A stretch of 64,000 bases of DNA from Spodoptera frugiperda (taxonomy: Eukaryota > Arthropoda > Insecta > Lepidoptera > Noctuidae), in NCBI RefSeq assembly GCF_023101765.2, contig NC_064222.1, positions 10,763,895 to 10,827,894 of the forward strand. Reading direction: 5' to 3'. The translations under genes and the position numbers were made by a program. The first letter of the stretch is position 1; every line of letters starts with the position of its first letter. A model generated the notes under the pieces. It searched no databases, was not told the origin of the DNA, and was given only the letters and a program-made list of their open reading frames with translations. Below are positions 9,706 to 20,770 of the stretch, in pieces.

Positions 9706-11035
9706 AATGCTTTTTTTACTTCAAAACGTGGGCAAAGTCACTGGCAGAAGCTAGTTCTTTCATAATTGGAAAATGCGACTTTCAGCGAGTAACCTTATGG
9801 TACAGTTCGACTGTACAGTTAAAACTATACAGTTAAGTTATAAGGAGTGTACCGTGCATTAGATAACCCTACAGATTTGGAAACTACTAAACAAAAATCT
9901 CCTATTTCACACGAATGAAGTCACACGAAGCAAGCTAGTAGTCTCTACATAAAATGATTTCTTCTAGAACATTCTCTCTAGAATATTTTCTTCGTAAGAA
10001 TTTGATTTGTTTGTCTGTGCGTGGTGTTTAGTAAGATAATGTAATTGATCTAATGGATAAGAATGTGTTGACGTTTGTTAGTAAAAAGGCTTTTTGGAGA
10101 TACAAACAAGGGAATAGGTATTAGGTATACGTAAGCTATAAACTGTAAATGTTAACTTGTGACCATGAGGGTTGTATGAATATGAGTTGGGAATATGACG
10201 TCATACTGGATTTCCCATAAGGGTAAAATTTAATATTGGTATGAGCTACATATGTTTTGTGTGACTTGAGTATCGAATTCAGGTTGTTTATGTTCAATGA
10301 AAAAGGTGAGCAGTTTCGTCTAGATTACGCCATAGGGTGGGAAAAATGTATGGGTGAAAAATTAGTCTGGAGCAAAGAAAATCGCTAAATGGATTTTGAA
10401 TAATGCTAAAACTTTTTTCCCGGTAAAAAATTTTTTTTTTTTCAGGGAACCGCCTTCAATTTCGCTAAAAATATTCTCCCAAGTATGAAAAATACGGAAA
10501 TCCGGATCAAAATCGGTTCAGCAACACGCGAGATAAACGAGAGACACACACTTATCCTTTTTGAAGTCGCTTAAAAATTATGATACGTTTTACATACATA
10601 AAGAGACTCGACGACTCTAAAGAATTTATGAACCCTTCATAAAACGGCAATGAGGCTACTAAATTGATGTAAAATGTACTTCAGGCATTTTATAGGGCTG
10701 GAAATATTTTGAATCTTTTCTACTACTTTTCATCCCAGTTTACATACGCAGTCAAAGTTCATAGAACAACTTTTTCAGAAACTGTAACATTAACAAAATA
10801 TTTATTATTCTGAAAACTTCAGCGAATCCCTAGAAATTGCATTTCACTTGCAAAACACGTTTCCCGCTTCCAAACCGAATGAAATCCCAGCAAAAGCCAT
10901 ACAGACATGAAGAGATTGGTTTATGCATTCCGCAGAACTTAACATACATAATAAACATGCCTCCTCGCCTACAAAGCAAAGTTTTCCATCAGACAAGACT
11001 TATTATCTTCTCAATGTAGGTACTGTACGCAAACC
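9706..11035. other. Non-genic stretch upstream of the GC-rich patch
   Basis: It contains an RTE-like scrap at about 10430-10560 (CCGGATCAAAATCGGTTCAG, CGCGAGATAA) and otherwise AT-rich sequence. No coding region is recognised. Confidence 0.45.
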
Positions 11036-11038
11036 TAC

Positions 11039-11052
11039 GTTGCCATGGTAAC
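11039..11052. promoter_or_regulatory. Perfect RFX X-box palindrome
   Basis: GTTGCCATGGTAAC fits the RFX/DAF-19 X-box consensus (GTNRCC, 0-3 nt, RGYAAC) without mismatch and is a complete 14-bp palindrome. It sits at the upstream edge of a GC-rich patch (11039-11110) in AT-rich DNA, 218 bp before a candidate start codon. RFX sites of this type drive ciliary genes in sensory neurons of insects and nematodes. Function here is inferred from the motif and position only. Confidence 0.5.
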
Positions 11053-11269
11053 GCCAGCAGCGCGCGCACCCAGTCCCCTCGACGCCCCGATGCCGACTGG
11101 ACGCGTCGGTATCAATTTCGAAAATAAACATTCCTTTTTCGAACGCGTTTAAAAAATTATTTGCATGGCCAGTATTTTTGGTGTGTTTTGAGTAATGGCG
11201 GTTATGTTGATGTTGTTTTATTGAATCTGTGGTGTTGTGTGGTGGTATGGTAGTGACAGGTGATTGGCT

Positions 11270-11302
11270 ATGGCCGAGGACGTCAAATGCGGGGGAGGCA
11301 CG
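11270..11302 (+). CDS. Candidate 11-codon first coding exon of a host gene
   Basis: An ATG at 11270 opens an 11-codon reading MAEDVKCGGGT and is followed directly by a near-consensus 5' splice donor, ACG|GTGAGT (donor 11303-11308, phase 0). An in-frame TGA lies three codons upstream. The segment lies downstream of a GC-rich patch and a perfect X-box, as expected of a promoter-proximal exon. No downstream exon was identified in the window, so the gene is partial and its product unknown. If real, its first intron would run rightward through the LINE at 11.6-15.1 kb and perhaps past the PPO2 gene. A chance ATG plus donor remains quite possible. Confidence 0.35.
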
Positions 11303-11632
11303 GTGAGTTTGTGCAAAGTTTTTTATTACACATGTAAGGCTACGGGTCTTCGCCTATCTTCGCCAGAAGCTACGTAAAACGTCCAAAAATTAAGCTACCT
11401 TTTTTGGGAAATTTTTCAGTGAAAACAAGGCTTCAAATAAATAATTCAGGATGTAAACAAAAGCCTTTGTTTTTGTTTATAGTTCTGTAAGGCTTTTGTT
11501 ATCAGTTTTATCATTGTGCTACGCAGAAACTTCGGGGATATTTCTACACGTGGAGCCTCAAACAAGAGGTACCTAGTTAGAATTGATGATACAGATCAAC
11601 GCAACATGCGAAACGAATAAGATAAAAAAGAA

Positions 11633-12007
11633 ATGTTACCAAATTACCAAATTTGTCACTTTTTATCTCCACATTGTGGCATTCAACATCTGTTAAACAA
11701 CCTGCATAAGAAGCTAGCTACCTATACGGCGAATGATCATTGTGTAATTTTAATCGGTGAAGAAGACTTCCTAGTGACTAAGAACTATGATAAGTTAATC
11801 ACAGACATAAGGAATTGTTTACTAAAAATACAGCATACTAATATAATATTGTGTTTACCAACTTACAGATGTAGTGTCTATTCTACTTTATTCAACATAC
11901 GTGTAGAAACGTTTAATAATGCTTTATGTCTAGATGTACATACAAATAAATATGCTACTGTATTGGATTCAAATTTAAATGCACCAAAATATTGCAGGCC
12001 TACTTAA
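11633..12007 (+). pseudogene. LINE ORF1 C-terminal remnant (esterase-like)
   Basis: The 124-residue frame contains the pattern VILIGEEDF, then NIILCLPTYR, then FNIRVETFNNALCLD. This resembles the esterase/SGNH-like region found in ORF1 of some CR1-group elements. In that family a G-x-N-D motif is expected, and here it reads GEED, so the catalytic asparagine-containing motif appears lost. A stop at 11618 lies just upstream in frame, so the N-terminal part is missing or out of frame. It overlaps the start of ORF2 by 29 bp in another frame, as in many two-ORF LINEs. Confidence 0.55.
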
Positions 12008-14816
12008 TAAATCAGATATCTTAACTGTGCACATTGAGGAATTAGTAAGCAAACAAATAGTCTTAGATATTATTTGTATAACAGAACACTTTATAATGTC
12101 TGGCCATGAAAAATTGTTGAACATAACGAATTACGAACTTGCTGCGTGTTATTCAAGACATAAAAAAAAACGCGGAGGTGCTTGTATTCTGGTTAAAAAG
12201 GGTCATGAATATCGGGAACTTCCAGATGTAACTAAATACTCAATATCTGGTATTATAGAATGCTGTGCTATAGAATTAATAAAATTAAAAGTAATTATTT
12301 TATGTGTCTATAGGCCACCAAAACTATCAAACTTAAATACATTTTATGAAAAATTTGAATCTATTTTAAAAACGCTATGTTCAAGAAAGGATAAAAAAAA
12401 TTATTGTTTGCGGAGATTTTAACATAGATACATTAAAAAAGAATAACATATCATTGGACTTTGAATGTTGCTTGTTGAGTTTTAATCTTAAATTAGTTAT
12501 CACTCAACCGACCAGGCTTAGTAGTGCTACTTGTCTGGATAACTTTGCCCACAATACAAATCAAAAATGTGATCACGAAGTATTTGACTTCGCTTTATCA
12601 GACCATACAGCTCAGTTAATAAAGATAACGGTAAATAAAACCTGTCAGCTAAAATCTTGGCGGATTAAGAGGCGTGACATGTGCGAGGAGAATCAAAAAA
12701 ATTCAATAATTATCTTCAGTCACTATCTTTCTCTGATGTATACGATACAGATGACCCCAACCTAGCTTATAATAACTTTTTAAATATATTTCAAGTTCTG
12801 TACAACTCGTGTTTCCCTTATAAATCAATTTTAGTAAAACCGCATAAACAAATAAAATGGATATCACGAGGTATTCGTATCTGTAGCAAAAGGCAGCGAC
12901 AACTCCTTTGGCAAAAGCGTCTTAAGCCAACAGATGAAAATAAAATAAAATTTGAAACATACGCGCGCAGATTTAAAAATATCATTAAATTAACCCAGAA
13001 AGCACAAAATAACTACATGATTAAAAATTCAAAAAATAAGTCAAAGACGTCGTGGCAAATAATCAACAATAAAAAATCTCAAAATGAACCTATCTCTAAA
13101 ATATTAAAAAATAGTAAATTAATATACGACCCTAAGGAAATTGCGGAGTCCTTTAATAATTTCTTTATCGATCAAATCTCAGAAATACCTAAAGTCACAA
13201 CAGATAATAGTGTACCGATAGAATATAATGATCACTCCATATTTATGGCTCCAGTTGTACCACAAGATATAATGAGGATAATTCGACATTTAAAGAACAA
13301 AAAGAGTTTCGGCTATGATGGCATCTCAACAACCGTAATAAAATTTGTATCCAGTAGCATAGCGGCCCCACTATGTCACATCATAAATAACAGTATCAGT
13401 ACTGGAATATTTCCTGACAGTTTAAAAAGCGTCGTAGTTAAACCACTTTTCAAAAAGAACGATAAAGAGAATATGGCAAACTACAGGCCAATTGCCTTAA
13501 TACCTATAATTTCAAAAATATTCGAAAAAGTTATTTACGAATCCCTGTATAAATTTCTAACTAAATTCAACATTCTTTGCGACGAACAAAAAGGGTTTAG
13601 AAAGAATAAAAACATAAATATGGCTGTGTATGACTTGTTAAACAATGTTATGAAAAACGTTGATACTAAAACACCTGTATGTGCAATTTATACAGACATG
13701 TCAAAAGCCTTTGATTATGTTAATCATAAAAAGCTTTTGTCAAAACTAAACGCTTATGGTATACGCGGGAATGCTCTTGATCTAATAGAATCTTATTTAA
13801 GCAATCGTAAGCAAGTGACAGAAGTTTCCAGAGTCTGTATGAGATCTAAGCAAGAAATAAAATATTTATCTTCCTATAGATACATAAAATTTGGTGTACC
13901 CCAAGGAAGCGTTCTCGGACCGTTACTCTTCTTGCTCTACATAAACGATCTGCCTCGTCAAGTCTCTAGTCCTATGGTATTGTTTGCCGACGACAGTACA
14001 GCTATAATTAATTGTATTAACAAACAGAAATACGAAACAGATGTTAATAGTGCGTTAAATACAATAATCGACTGGCTCAATAATAACAACCTATTAATCA
14101 ATATAGATAAAACTAAAGCTATGCATTTTTACCAACGGGTAAAATCTGAAAACCTAAATATAAATTATAATGGTCAAATAGTCGACGAAGCAAATACGGC
14201 TAAATTTCTAGGCATCCTAATTGACAACCATCTTACATGGAAACCTCAAGCAGAAGCTATTTGCAAAAAACTAGGTTCATCAGCATATGTACTGCATAAT
14301 CTTTCAAAAAAAGTAAATATTAATGCAATACTAGTAGCATATCATGGCTTGGTAGTGTCAAATCTGAGATTTGGTGTTATATTCTGGGGCAATTGTTGTG
14401 AGCGAGAAAACATTTTTAAAGCCCAAAAACGTTGTATCAGAGCAATGTTTAAGTTAAAGGTTACAGACAGCTGCAAAACTTACTTTCTAAATAATAAACT
14501 ATTAACTTTTCCTTGTATTTACATATTAGAGCTTTCTATTTTTGTCAAAAGTAACATCAAATTATACCATACTTTAAAGGACACCACTAACCGAATTACA
14601 ACTATCAGATCTCAATACAAAGATAAGCTATGTACCGGTGCTTACAAAACAGCCTTATTAAAAAAAAGTGTCTTCGGTATGGCACCTGTTATTTATAATA
14701 AGATTCCAAGTAGTATTAAGGAGCAACCTTTAAGAATTTTTAAAAAACAACTTGCATCTTTGTTAATACAAAAATGTTATTATTCTGTGTCTGATTTTTT
14801 ATTAGATGATTTGTAG
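11979..14816 (+). pseudogene. LINE ORF2: endonuclease plus reverse transcriptase, two frameshifts
   Basis: The N-terminal APE-type endonuclease is split over three segments: 11979 to about 12395, then about 12400 to 12690, then the main frame to 14816. The breaks fall in A-runs (AAAAAAAA near 12394-12401 and AAAAAAA near 12696-12702), and the frame returns to the original after both. Endonuclease hallmarks are ICITEHF, CGDFN near 12410-12423 and ALSDH near 12593-12607. RT motifs in the last 711 codons include GYDGIST, YRPIALIP, DMSKAFD, GVPQGSVLGPLLF and the catalytic box FADD near 13983-13994. Encodes target-primed reverse transcription machinery. The RT half is uninterrupted but the split endonuclease makes the copy non-autonomous. 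Confidence 0.85.
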
Positions 14817-15093
14817 ACTGATTTCTGCAAGTTTATTGTTATTTTTAATTTTTACTTTTGTGATCTCAATTTTTAAATTTTATTAGATTTATATTATCCT
14901 TTAATGTTATAGTAGATTTGTTTTCTTTATTTTAATAAGTTGTTATTATAGTACCTAAATAATGTTTTTAGCTTTAAGATTTTTCAAAATGTTTGCATGC
15001 CAGATGGTAGAATGTACCAGGAACGATTTATCTTTGTAAGACCTTATATTTGTACCTACATTCAATGCAAATAAATGATATCCTATTCTATTC

Positions 15094-15970
15094 TTTATTA
15101 CTGAAAATTTAAATGTGTATTTTCCACAATCAAAAATAAATGTCAATACAATAAAATGTCCAAAAATAATTTCACACAAAAACGTGATGTTAGTACAGAA
15201 TAAATTGAGTATCATTTAAAACAATACCATATTCGAAATCCAAATAGCACACTAGCAGTAGGTACATAACACCTTTTATTAATCCTATTGCTGTACCTAC
15301 TGTGTGCTATTACTGTGAATTAAATATAAATACTAAAATATGTGTACCTTCGACAAGACACCCAAAGATTCGTTCAATTTTCTACAGTAATATGTTGCCC
15401 CTCTAGGATTTACTGCTGTAAACAGTTCAAACCTTCTGATAATTTAACAAACAAATCACGAATAAACCCAATACAACATCAGAATCGAACCCGCGACACT
15501 GCGAAGCCGTCACTCCGCGAACCATCCCTTCAAAGATGTGCCTACTTAAAGATTATAAGAGATTTATAAGATTACCAGTAGATTATTTAATGGAAATAAA
15601 AATTCTTAACATCTTCAGAAGGGTCTCACTTCTTGCTACCGTTAGGGACCTGATCACGGTAGTGAGAGCGCGAAAAGAGTTTGTCCACACAACCAGCCTC
15701 CTACCTGGCTTGCAAGGTCCTGGCTTTCCTATCAAGACTGATCTGCAAACTGCATCATGGTTGGGTCTGTATCGAGTGCATACCTAGAAAAGCTAATAGC
15801 ACAGTAAAGTTAATACATCCACTTAGTTTACTATTCACTTACGTGCCCCATGACCACATAGAGTCCCCCACAAGTCTCGATAACTGCTTGGTTCTCACCG
15901 TACTATCAGTTCCCGTGTGGTTTTGCACTCGAAATTACTGCACGCGTCGTGACGTTACTAGTCACCTACT
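15094..15970. other. Upstream region of the PPO2 gene
   Basis: It contains a scrap of tRNA-like SINE on the minus strand (B-box complement AGAATCGAACCCGCGAC, 15480-15496). Small open frames (15342-16040) show no domain. A kB-like decamer (minus strand TGGGGGACTC, 15861-15870) lies 120 bp before the TATA box. Rel/NF-kB control of immune genes makes it worth noting, but one degenerate site is weak evidence. Confidence 0.4.
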
Positions 15971-15980
15971 GGACACCCAG

Positions 15981-16021
15981 TATAAATTGTCCACCGACTG
16001 TCAGGACAAACCATTCCACTT
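15981..16021 (+). promoter_or_regulatory. TATA box and putative start region of PPO2
   Basis: TATAAAT at 15981-15987 is followed by initiator-like TCAGG at 16001 and TCACA at 16021. A 5'UTR of 70-90 bp would lead to the ATG at 16093. The spacing fits a focused TATA promoter. Confidence 0.6.
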
Positions 16022-16092
16022 CACAGTTTCTGTGAAGTGAGTGACTAATTATTAATTTATTTAATAGTTAATTTTAATTTCTAACTGTCGAC

Positions 16093-18174
16093 ATGGGGGA
16101 TGTCGTAGAACACCTTAAATTGCTGTTCGATCGGCCAAACGAACCCTTAATTACACCTAAGGGTGACAACAAAGCCGTCTTTCAGCTATCCGAAAAGCTT
16201 GTGCCTCCGGAATACGCAAACAATGGCGTCGAATTAAACGACCGTTTCGGTGACGACGCCACTGAGAAAATCCCCCTCAAGACTTTGGACTCTTACCCTT
16301 CTTTCTCGAAGGCATCAGAACTGCCCAGAGATGCTGACTTCTCACTCTTCCTGCCAAAACACCAGGAAATGGCGACCGAAGTCATTGATGCTTTCATGAA
16401 TGTACCACAGAATCAGCTGCAAGATTTCCTGTCAACTTGTGTTTACGCAAGAGCAAACCTCAACCCACAGCTCTTCAACTACTGCTACTCAGTAGCACTG
16501 ATGCACCGTGATGACACCAAGAATGTGCCAATCCAGAACTTTGCAGAGACTTTCCCTTCCAAGTTCATGGACTCTCAAGTGTTCGAGAGAGCCCGTGAGG
16601 TGACCGCTGTGTTGCCACAAAATGTGCCACGTATCCCGATCATCATCCCAAGGGACTACACCGCTACGGATTTGGAAGAAGAACATCGTTTAGCTTACTG
16701 GCGTGAAGATATTGGTGTCAACCTCCATCACTGGCATTGGCATCTTGTATACCCATTCACTGCAACTCAGAGATCTATTGTTGCTAAAGATCGTCGTGGA
16801 GAGCTTTTCTTCTACATGCATCAACAACTCATTGCCCGTTACAACTGTGAGCGTCTGAACAACTCTATGAAGAGAGTAAAGAAATTCAGCAACTGGAGGG
16901 AGCCAATCCCAGAGGCTTACTTCCCAAAGCTGAACAGTCTTACGTCAGCCCGCGGTTGGCCGCCACGGCAAGCCAACATGTACTGGCAGGACTTGAACCG
17001 TCCCGTCGACGGACTTAACGTTACCATCAATGACATGGAGCGATGGAGGAGAAATGTTGAGGAGGCTATCTCGACTGGTAGGGTGACGTTGGCGGACGGT
17101 ACTTCAACCGATTTGACCATCGACATTCTGGGTAACATGCTGGAGGCCAGCATCCTGACCCCCAACAGGGAGCTGTACGGCAGCATACACAACAACGGGC
17201 ACAGTTTCGCCGCCTACATGCACGACCCTACTCACCGTTACCTCGAAAGCTTCGGTGTCATTGCTGATGAAGCGACCACCATGCGTGATCCCTTCTTCTA
17301 CCGCTGGCACGCGTGGATTGACGACACCTGCCAGAGGCACAAGGAGTCTCAGTACGTGCGCCCCTACACTCGCTCAGAGCTTGAGAACCCCGGTGTTCAA
17401 GTGACCTCAATAGCAGTCGAGACTGCCGGTGGCCAACCTAACACACTCAATACTTTCTGGATGTCGAGTGATGTGGATCTTTCAAAGGGTTTGGACTTTT
17501 CCGACCGTGGTGCCGTATACGCTCGTTTCACTCATCTTAACAACAGAGCCTTCCGTTATGTTATCAAGGTTAACAACACTGGCAGCGCTCGTAGGACAAC
17601 TGTTCGTATCTTTATGGCACCCAAGTTTGATGAACGTAACTTGGTTTGGTCTCTTGCCGATCAACGCAAGATGTTCATCGAAATGGACCGATTCGTGCAT
17701 CCATTGAATGCCGGCGAAAACACTATTACCCGTTCGTCAACGGATTCTTCCGTGACGATCCCATTCGAGCAGACTTTCCGTGACCTCTCGCCGCAGGGCA
17801 GCGACCCCCGCCGCACCAGTCTAGCAGAGTTCAACTTCTGCGGTTGTGGATGGCCTCAGCACATGCTGGTCCCCAAGGGCACTGAAGCTGGCGCTGCTTA
17901 CCAGCTCTTCGTTATGCTTTCTAACTACGACCTAGACAGCGTGGACCAACCTGACGGAACTCAGCTGAGTTGCGTTGAGGCATCTAGCTTCTGCGGTTTG
18001 AAGGACAAGAAGTACCCTGACCGCCGCGCCATGGGCTTCCCCTTCGACAGACCATCAAGCATTGCCACCAACATTGAAGACTTCATCCTACCGAATATGG
18101 CGCTGCAAGATATTACCATCCGCTTGTCTAACGTCGTTGAACCAAACCCTAGAAACCCAACATCAACTGTTTAA
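16093..18174 (+). CDS. PPO2: Prophenoloxidase subunit 2-type zymogen, single exon
   Basis: This 693-residue type-3 copper protein of the hemocyanin superfamily hydroxylates monophenols and oxidises diphenols to quinones. Those feed melanization and encapsulation in hemolymph. The full length agrees with lepidopteran PPO2. The activation site is visible as DRFGDD (Arg51-Phe52). CuA ligands lie in HHWHWH (H213, H217) and YMHQQ (H243). CuB ligands lie in HNNGH (H366, H370) and FYRWH (H406). The thioester-like GCGWPQ motif is at 584-589. There is no signal peptide, which is normal because PPOs are released by hemocyte lysis. The start is the first ATG after the TATA box in context GTCGACATGG, and no frameshift or stop occurs. 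The whole protein lies in one exon, whereas insect PPO genes commonly contain introns. The subunit-2 call rests on length and motifs. Confidence 0.95.
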   Translation: MGDVVEHLKLLFDRPNEPLITPKGDNKAVFQLSEKLVPPEYANNGVELNDRFGDDATEKIPLKTLDSYPSFSKASELPRDADFSLFLPKHQEMATEVIDAFMNVPQNQLQDFLSTCVYARANLNPQLFNYCYSVALMHRDDTKNVPIQNFAETFPSKFMDSQVFERAREVTAVLPQNVPRIPIIIPRDYTATDLEEEHRLAYWREDIGVNLHHWHWHLVYPFTATQRSIVAKDRRGELFFYMHQQLIARYNCERLNNSMKRVKKFSNWREPIPEAYFPKLNSLTSARGWPPRQANMYWQDLNRPVDGLNVTINDMERWRRNVEEAISTGRVTLADGTSTDLTIDILGNMLEASILTPNRELYGSIHNNGHSFAAYMHDPTHRYLESFGVIADEATTMRDPFFYRWHAWIDDTCQRHKESQYVRPYTRSELENPGVQVTSIAVETAGGQPNTLNTFWMSSDVDLSKGLDFSDRGAVYARFTHLNNRAFRYVIKVNNTGSARRTTVRIFMAPKFDERNLVWSLADQRKMFIEMDRFVHPLNAGENTITRSSTDSSVTIPFEQTFRDLSPQGSDPRRTSLAEFNFCGCGWPQHMLVPKGTEAGAAYQLFVMLSNYDLDSVDQPDGTQLSCVEASSFCGLKDKKYPDRRAMGFPFDRPSSIATNIEDFILPNMALQDITIRLSNVVEPNPRNPTSTV

Positions 18175-18369
18175 CCTCAACATTCGTTAGCAAGGACCAT
18201 GATTGAAATAGAAACTGCATAGTTTTAGTAGGCACATAGGATTAAAAAAAGGCTGATTTTAAGTTAAGAGAACCAAGTGTAAATATTGTAAATAGAATTA
18301 ATAATTATTTAGGTTTTAGTTATAGACCCGTTTATGAAATATGTAGAATAGATAATTAGATAGGATTAC

Positions 18370-18383
18370 AATAAATGAATAAA
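18370..18383 (+). terminator. Poly(A) signals of PPO2
   Basis: Two overlapping-context AATAAA hexamers (18370-18375 and 18378-18383) lie about 200 bp after the TAA stop. No long A-tract follows, so there is no trace of a reverse-transcribed poly(A) tail. Confidence 0.75.
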
Positions 18384-18730
18384 TGAATAGAGAAATTATT
18401 TTCAACCCATAAAATTACAGGACGATGTTACAAAGAGGGTGTTAAAATTTTATGATTCTGTACGATACTTTGCTTTCATAGGATATTCCTGAAAATTACC
18501 GGGTCTTAGAGAATATTTCATTAGTAATGTTATAGCTTCAGTATTGTGTAGTTTGTTCGTAAATTAATAATGTTGTTTGTTTGTTGTGTTTACCCTTCAT
18601 TCCGATGTTAATGTGGGCTGTTTATGTCAGTCGTCTGACAGAATAATTTATCAGAGCACTACGTATTTTATGTAATTATTTTTGAGAAGAATACATTTCG
18701 TTATGGAACATTGATTAATAAAAATGACCA
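18384..18730. other. Downstream flank of PPO2
   Basis: AT-rich DNA. No gene or recognised repeat was seen. Confidence 0.45.
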
Positions 18731-18985
18731 GGTATAAGTGTGGGAAAGCCATGAATGGGTTAACTTGATCGGAGTTGTACCACGGCTTCATAGATAACCG
18801 ACGTGAAACAACGCTTGCGTTGTGTGAGTGAGGTTACCGGATGCCCAATCTCCTAATCTCCGATTCCCCAACAACCCTCAAACTCCTAACCCACAAAAGG
18901 CCGGTAACGCACTTGTAACGCCTTTGTTGTTTCGCGTATGAGGTGATCCGTCTGCTCGTTTACCGGCTTATTTACCGCCTTATAA
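18731..18985 (+). mobile_element. SINE-like repeat, family C
   Basis: It contains the family hallmarks GACGTGAAACAACGCTTGCG, GGCCGGTAACGCACTTGTAA and GGTGATCCGTCTGCTCGTTT, ending in ACCGGCTTATTTA. This is the most abundant short repeat in the window. Confidence 0.7.
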
Positions 18986-19399
18986 CATAACAAAAAGTTA
19001 TCTTCAAAAAATATCCAATGTGAATGAGAGGTTCGGTACGTATACTAAAATAAAATTCTTGTAAGCCTATCCCTTGTTCCTGGTTACCATTAAAAATCTT
19101 CAATAAAAAATCCAATTAATTTTCACATCAATCATACGACCCACATATGTAAAGTTGTATACCTACCTACTGAGATACTATGTAGTACGTAAGTATGTAG
19201 ACTCACCGAAAAATTATAATTTTCCCGAATATTTTCCTACGGGGATACGACACCGTTTTTCTCCTTCATAAACTCCGATATTGATCCCTTTACCTTCGGG
19301 AACGTTTAATACATTATATACCTATAAGTATGTAAAATATTAACGTCTCATAAGTGATTATTAGGTACTTTAAGAATATTTTGTGTACACACACTTTTT

Positions 19400-19511
19400 G
19401 TTTTGGCTCGCCTCCTATTACATGGGACTTACAACATAAATTGTGAAAAGTGGGTGTACAATGTACATTGTACAGTGGCATTACGTGCCTTAATGTGCAC
19501 CTCTTCGGGGA
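19400..19511 (+). mobile_element. SINE family 2, 3' part
   Basis: The body from GGCTCGCCTCCTATTACATG to the CACCTCTTCGGGGATTAAAA end matches 42600-42742. Confidence 0.65.
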
Positions 19512-19512
19512 T

Positions 19513-19617
19513 TAAAAAACGTTGCCCCACACTAGAAAATTATCTTGTGTAGTTGCTTTAACTACGTTTAAAGTAATCGAAACGAGAGCACGTTCGGCGA
19601 TCTGATTGGCCGGCTCC
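19513..19617. mobile_element. Fused scraps: SINE family 1 tail and palindromic MITE arm
   Basis: GTTGCCCCACACTAG (19521-19535) is the reverse-strand SINE family 1 tail. AATCGAAACGAGAGCACGTTCG (about 19575-19596) is an inner arm of the TA MITE family. Confidence 0.5.
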
Positions 19618-20116
19618 AAAAACCACCTAATTTTTGTATGTGGAATTGTAGGTACAGACCTGTAACAGAGACAGAACACAGAGTTGTTGCACACATACAT
19701 AACCTCACGCCTGTTCCCCATGGGGGAAAACAGAAACTATGGAACGCCAATTGCCACGAATCTTACACACCTCTTTCACTTGTTGTTCTGTGCAGGAATC
19801 GAAACCGCGACACGTTTGCGTGGTTGCCAGTGGTCCAGCCATTCATCTCTGCTTACCCCTTCTTGAATTAAAAGCCGTGTTACGTCATTATACACGTGGT
19901 AGTACTGTTTGTTTGAGAGCATTCCGTGAACAGACAACGTTGTGAAGTAATTTATCTTAATTAATAAATAATGCCGGCGTGTCGAGAGAAGAGAGAATAA
20001 TTACCTCCTGCTACAAAATTCTGATTCCATTCTTATATAATTGGATTGTTTTCATCATTGAGGGTTGCTCAGTGCAGCCCTTCCAGCTGTGGTGATTGCA
20101 GAAAATAAAACGAGAC

Positions 20117-20395
20117 TGTGGGAGAGTCGTGTCGGTACGAATGGGCCGGCTAGACCGGAGTGATACCACGGCCTCACCGAAAACCGACGTGAAACAACGC
20201 TTGCGTTGTTTCGTTGTGTGAGTGAGATTATCGGAGGCCCAATTACCCCCTTCCTAATCAACAACCCTTAAATTTCTATCCTTCTAAAGGCCGGCAACGC
20301 ACATGTAACGCCTCTGGTGTTTCGGGTGTCCATGGGCGACGGTGATTGCTTACTATCAGGTATCATCCGTCACCTCATTTACCAGCTTATAACAT
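20117..20395 (+). mobile_element. SINE-like repeat, family C (near full length)
   Basis: The copy spans from GTGGGAGAGTCGTG through GGGCCGGCTAGACCGGAG and ACCGACGTGAAACAACGC to TTTACCAGCTTATAAC. It is one of three same-strand copies between 18.7 and 21.0 kb. Confidence 0.72.
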
Positions 20396-20770
20396 AAAAA
20401 AAGAAAAACAAAAAACACTTGACAGCACCCTTACTTCTGAGAATTTCGTAATAGCCAACTAAGGTTATACGCTTTTGACAGAGGCCGACTAAGGTCCGCT
20501 CTATGATAAGCCCAAACGTTTTAAGTGGCATTCTCCAACTCTTCTGATAGCAAGATCTCTCGTATAGAGGCTCATAGTCCAGCAGTAGACAATCAGAGGC
20601 TATAAAAGAGTGCAGCTCTACTTAATTTTGTAGTCAAAACGACGCCTGTTTAGCTTCATAATATAGGTTTGGTTAGAAAGACAGAATGTGGATCAATAAA
20701 ATGATTTATTAATTCAAAAGTACTACTGAAAAGCTGTAGTGTGTCTGTCTGTAGAAAATACATGACATTC

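Larger units (their letters stand above)
11500..15093 (+). mobile_element. CR1/Jockey-group non-LTR retrotransposon, degenerate
   Basis: The element retains the end of ORF1 (11633-12007), endonuclease (11979-12690, two frameshifts) and reverse transcriptase (to 14816). An AT-rich 3'UTR follows and ends at ATCCTATTCTATTC near 15080-15093, a short tandem tail typical of this group. The 5' boundary is uncertain: sequence upstream of 11618 is out of frame with ORF1. It lies on the same strand as PPO2, about 1 kb upstream. Confidence 0.85.

Noticed and set aside
15342..16040. Plus-strand frames upstream of PPO2
   Set aside because: They have no domain, contain a SINE scrap, and the last one overlaps the TATA box and 5'UTR.
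16036..16068. Possible 5'UTR intron (GTGAGT near 16037, AG near 16067)
   Set aside because: About 30 bp is too short for an insect intron. The reading frame does not need it.
16489..17700. Minus-strand and out-of-frame open readings within PPO2
   Set aside because: They overlap the conserved PPO coding frame entirely and show no family resemblance.
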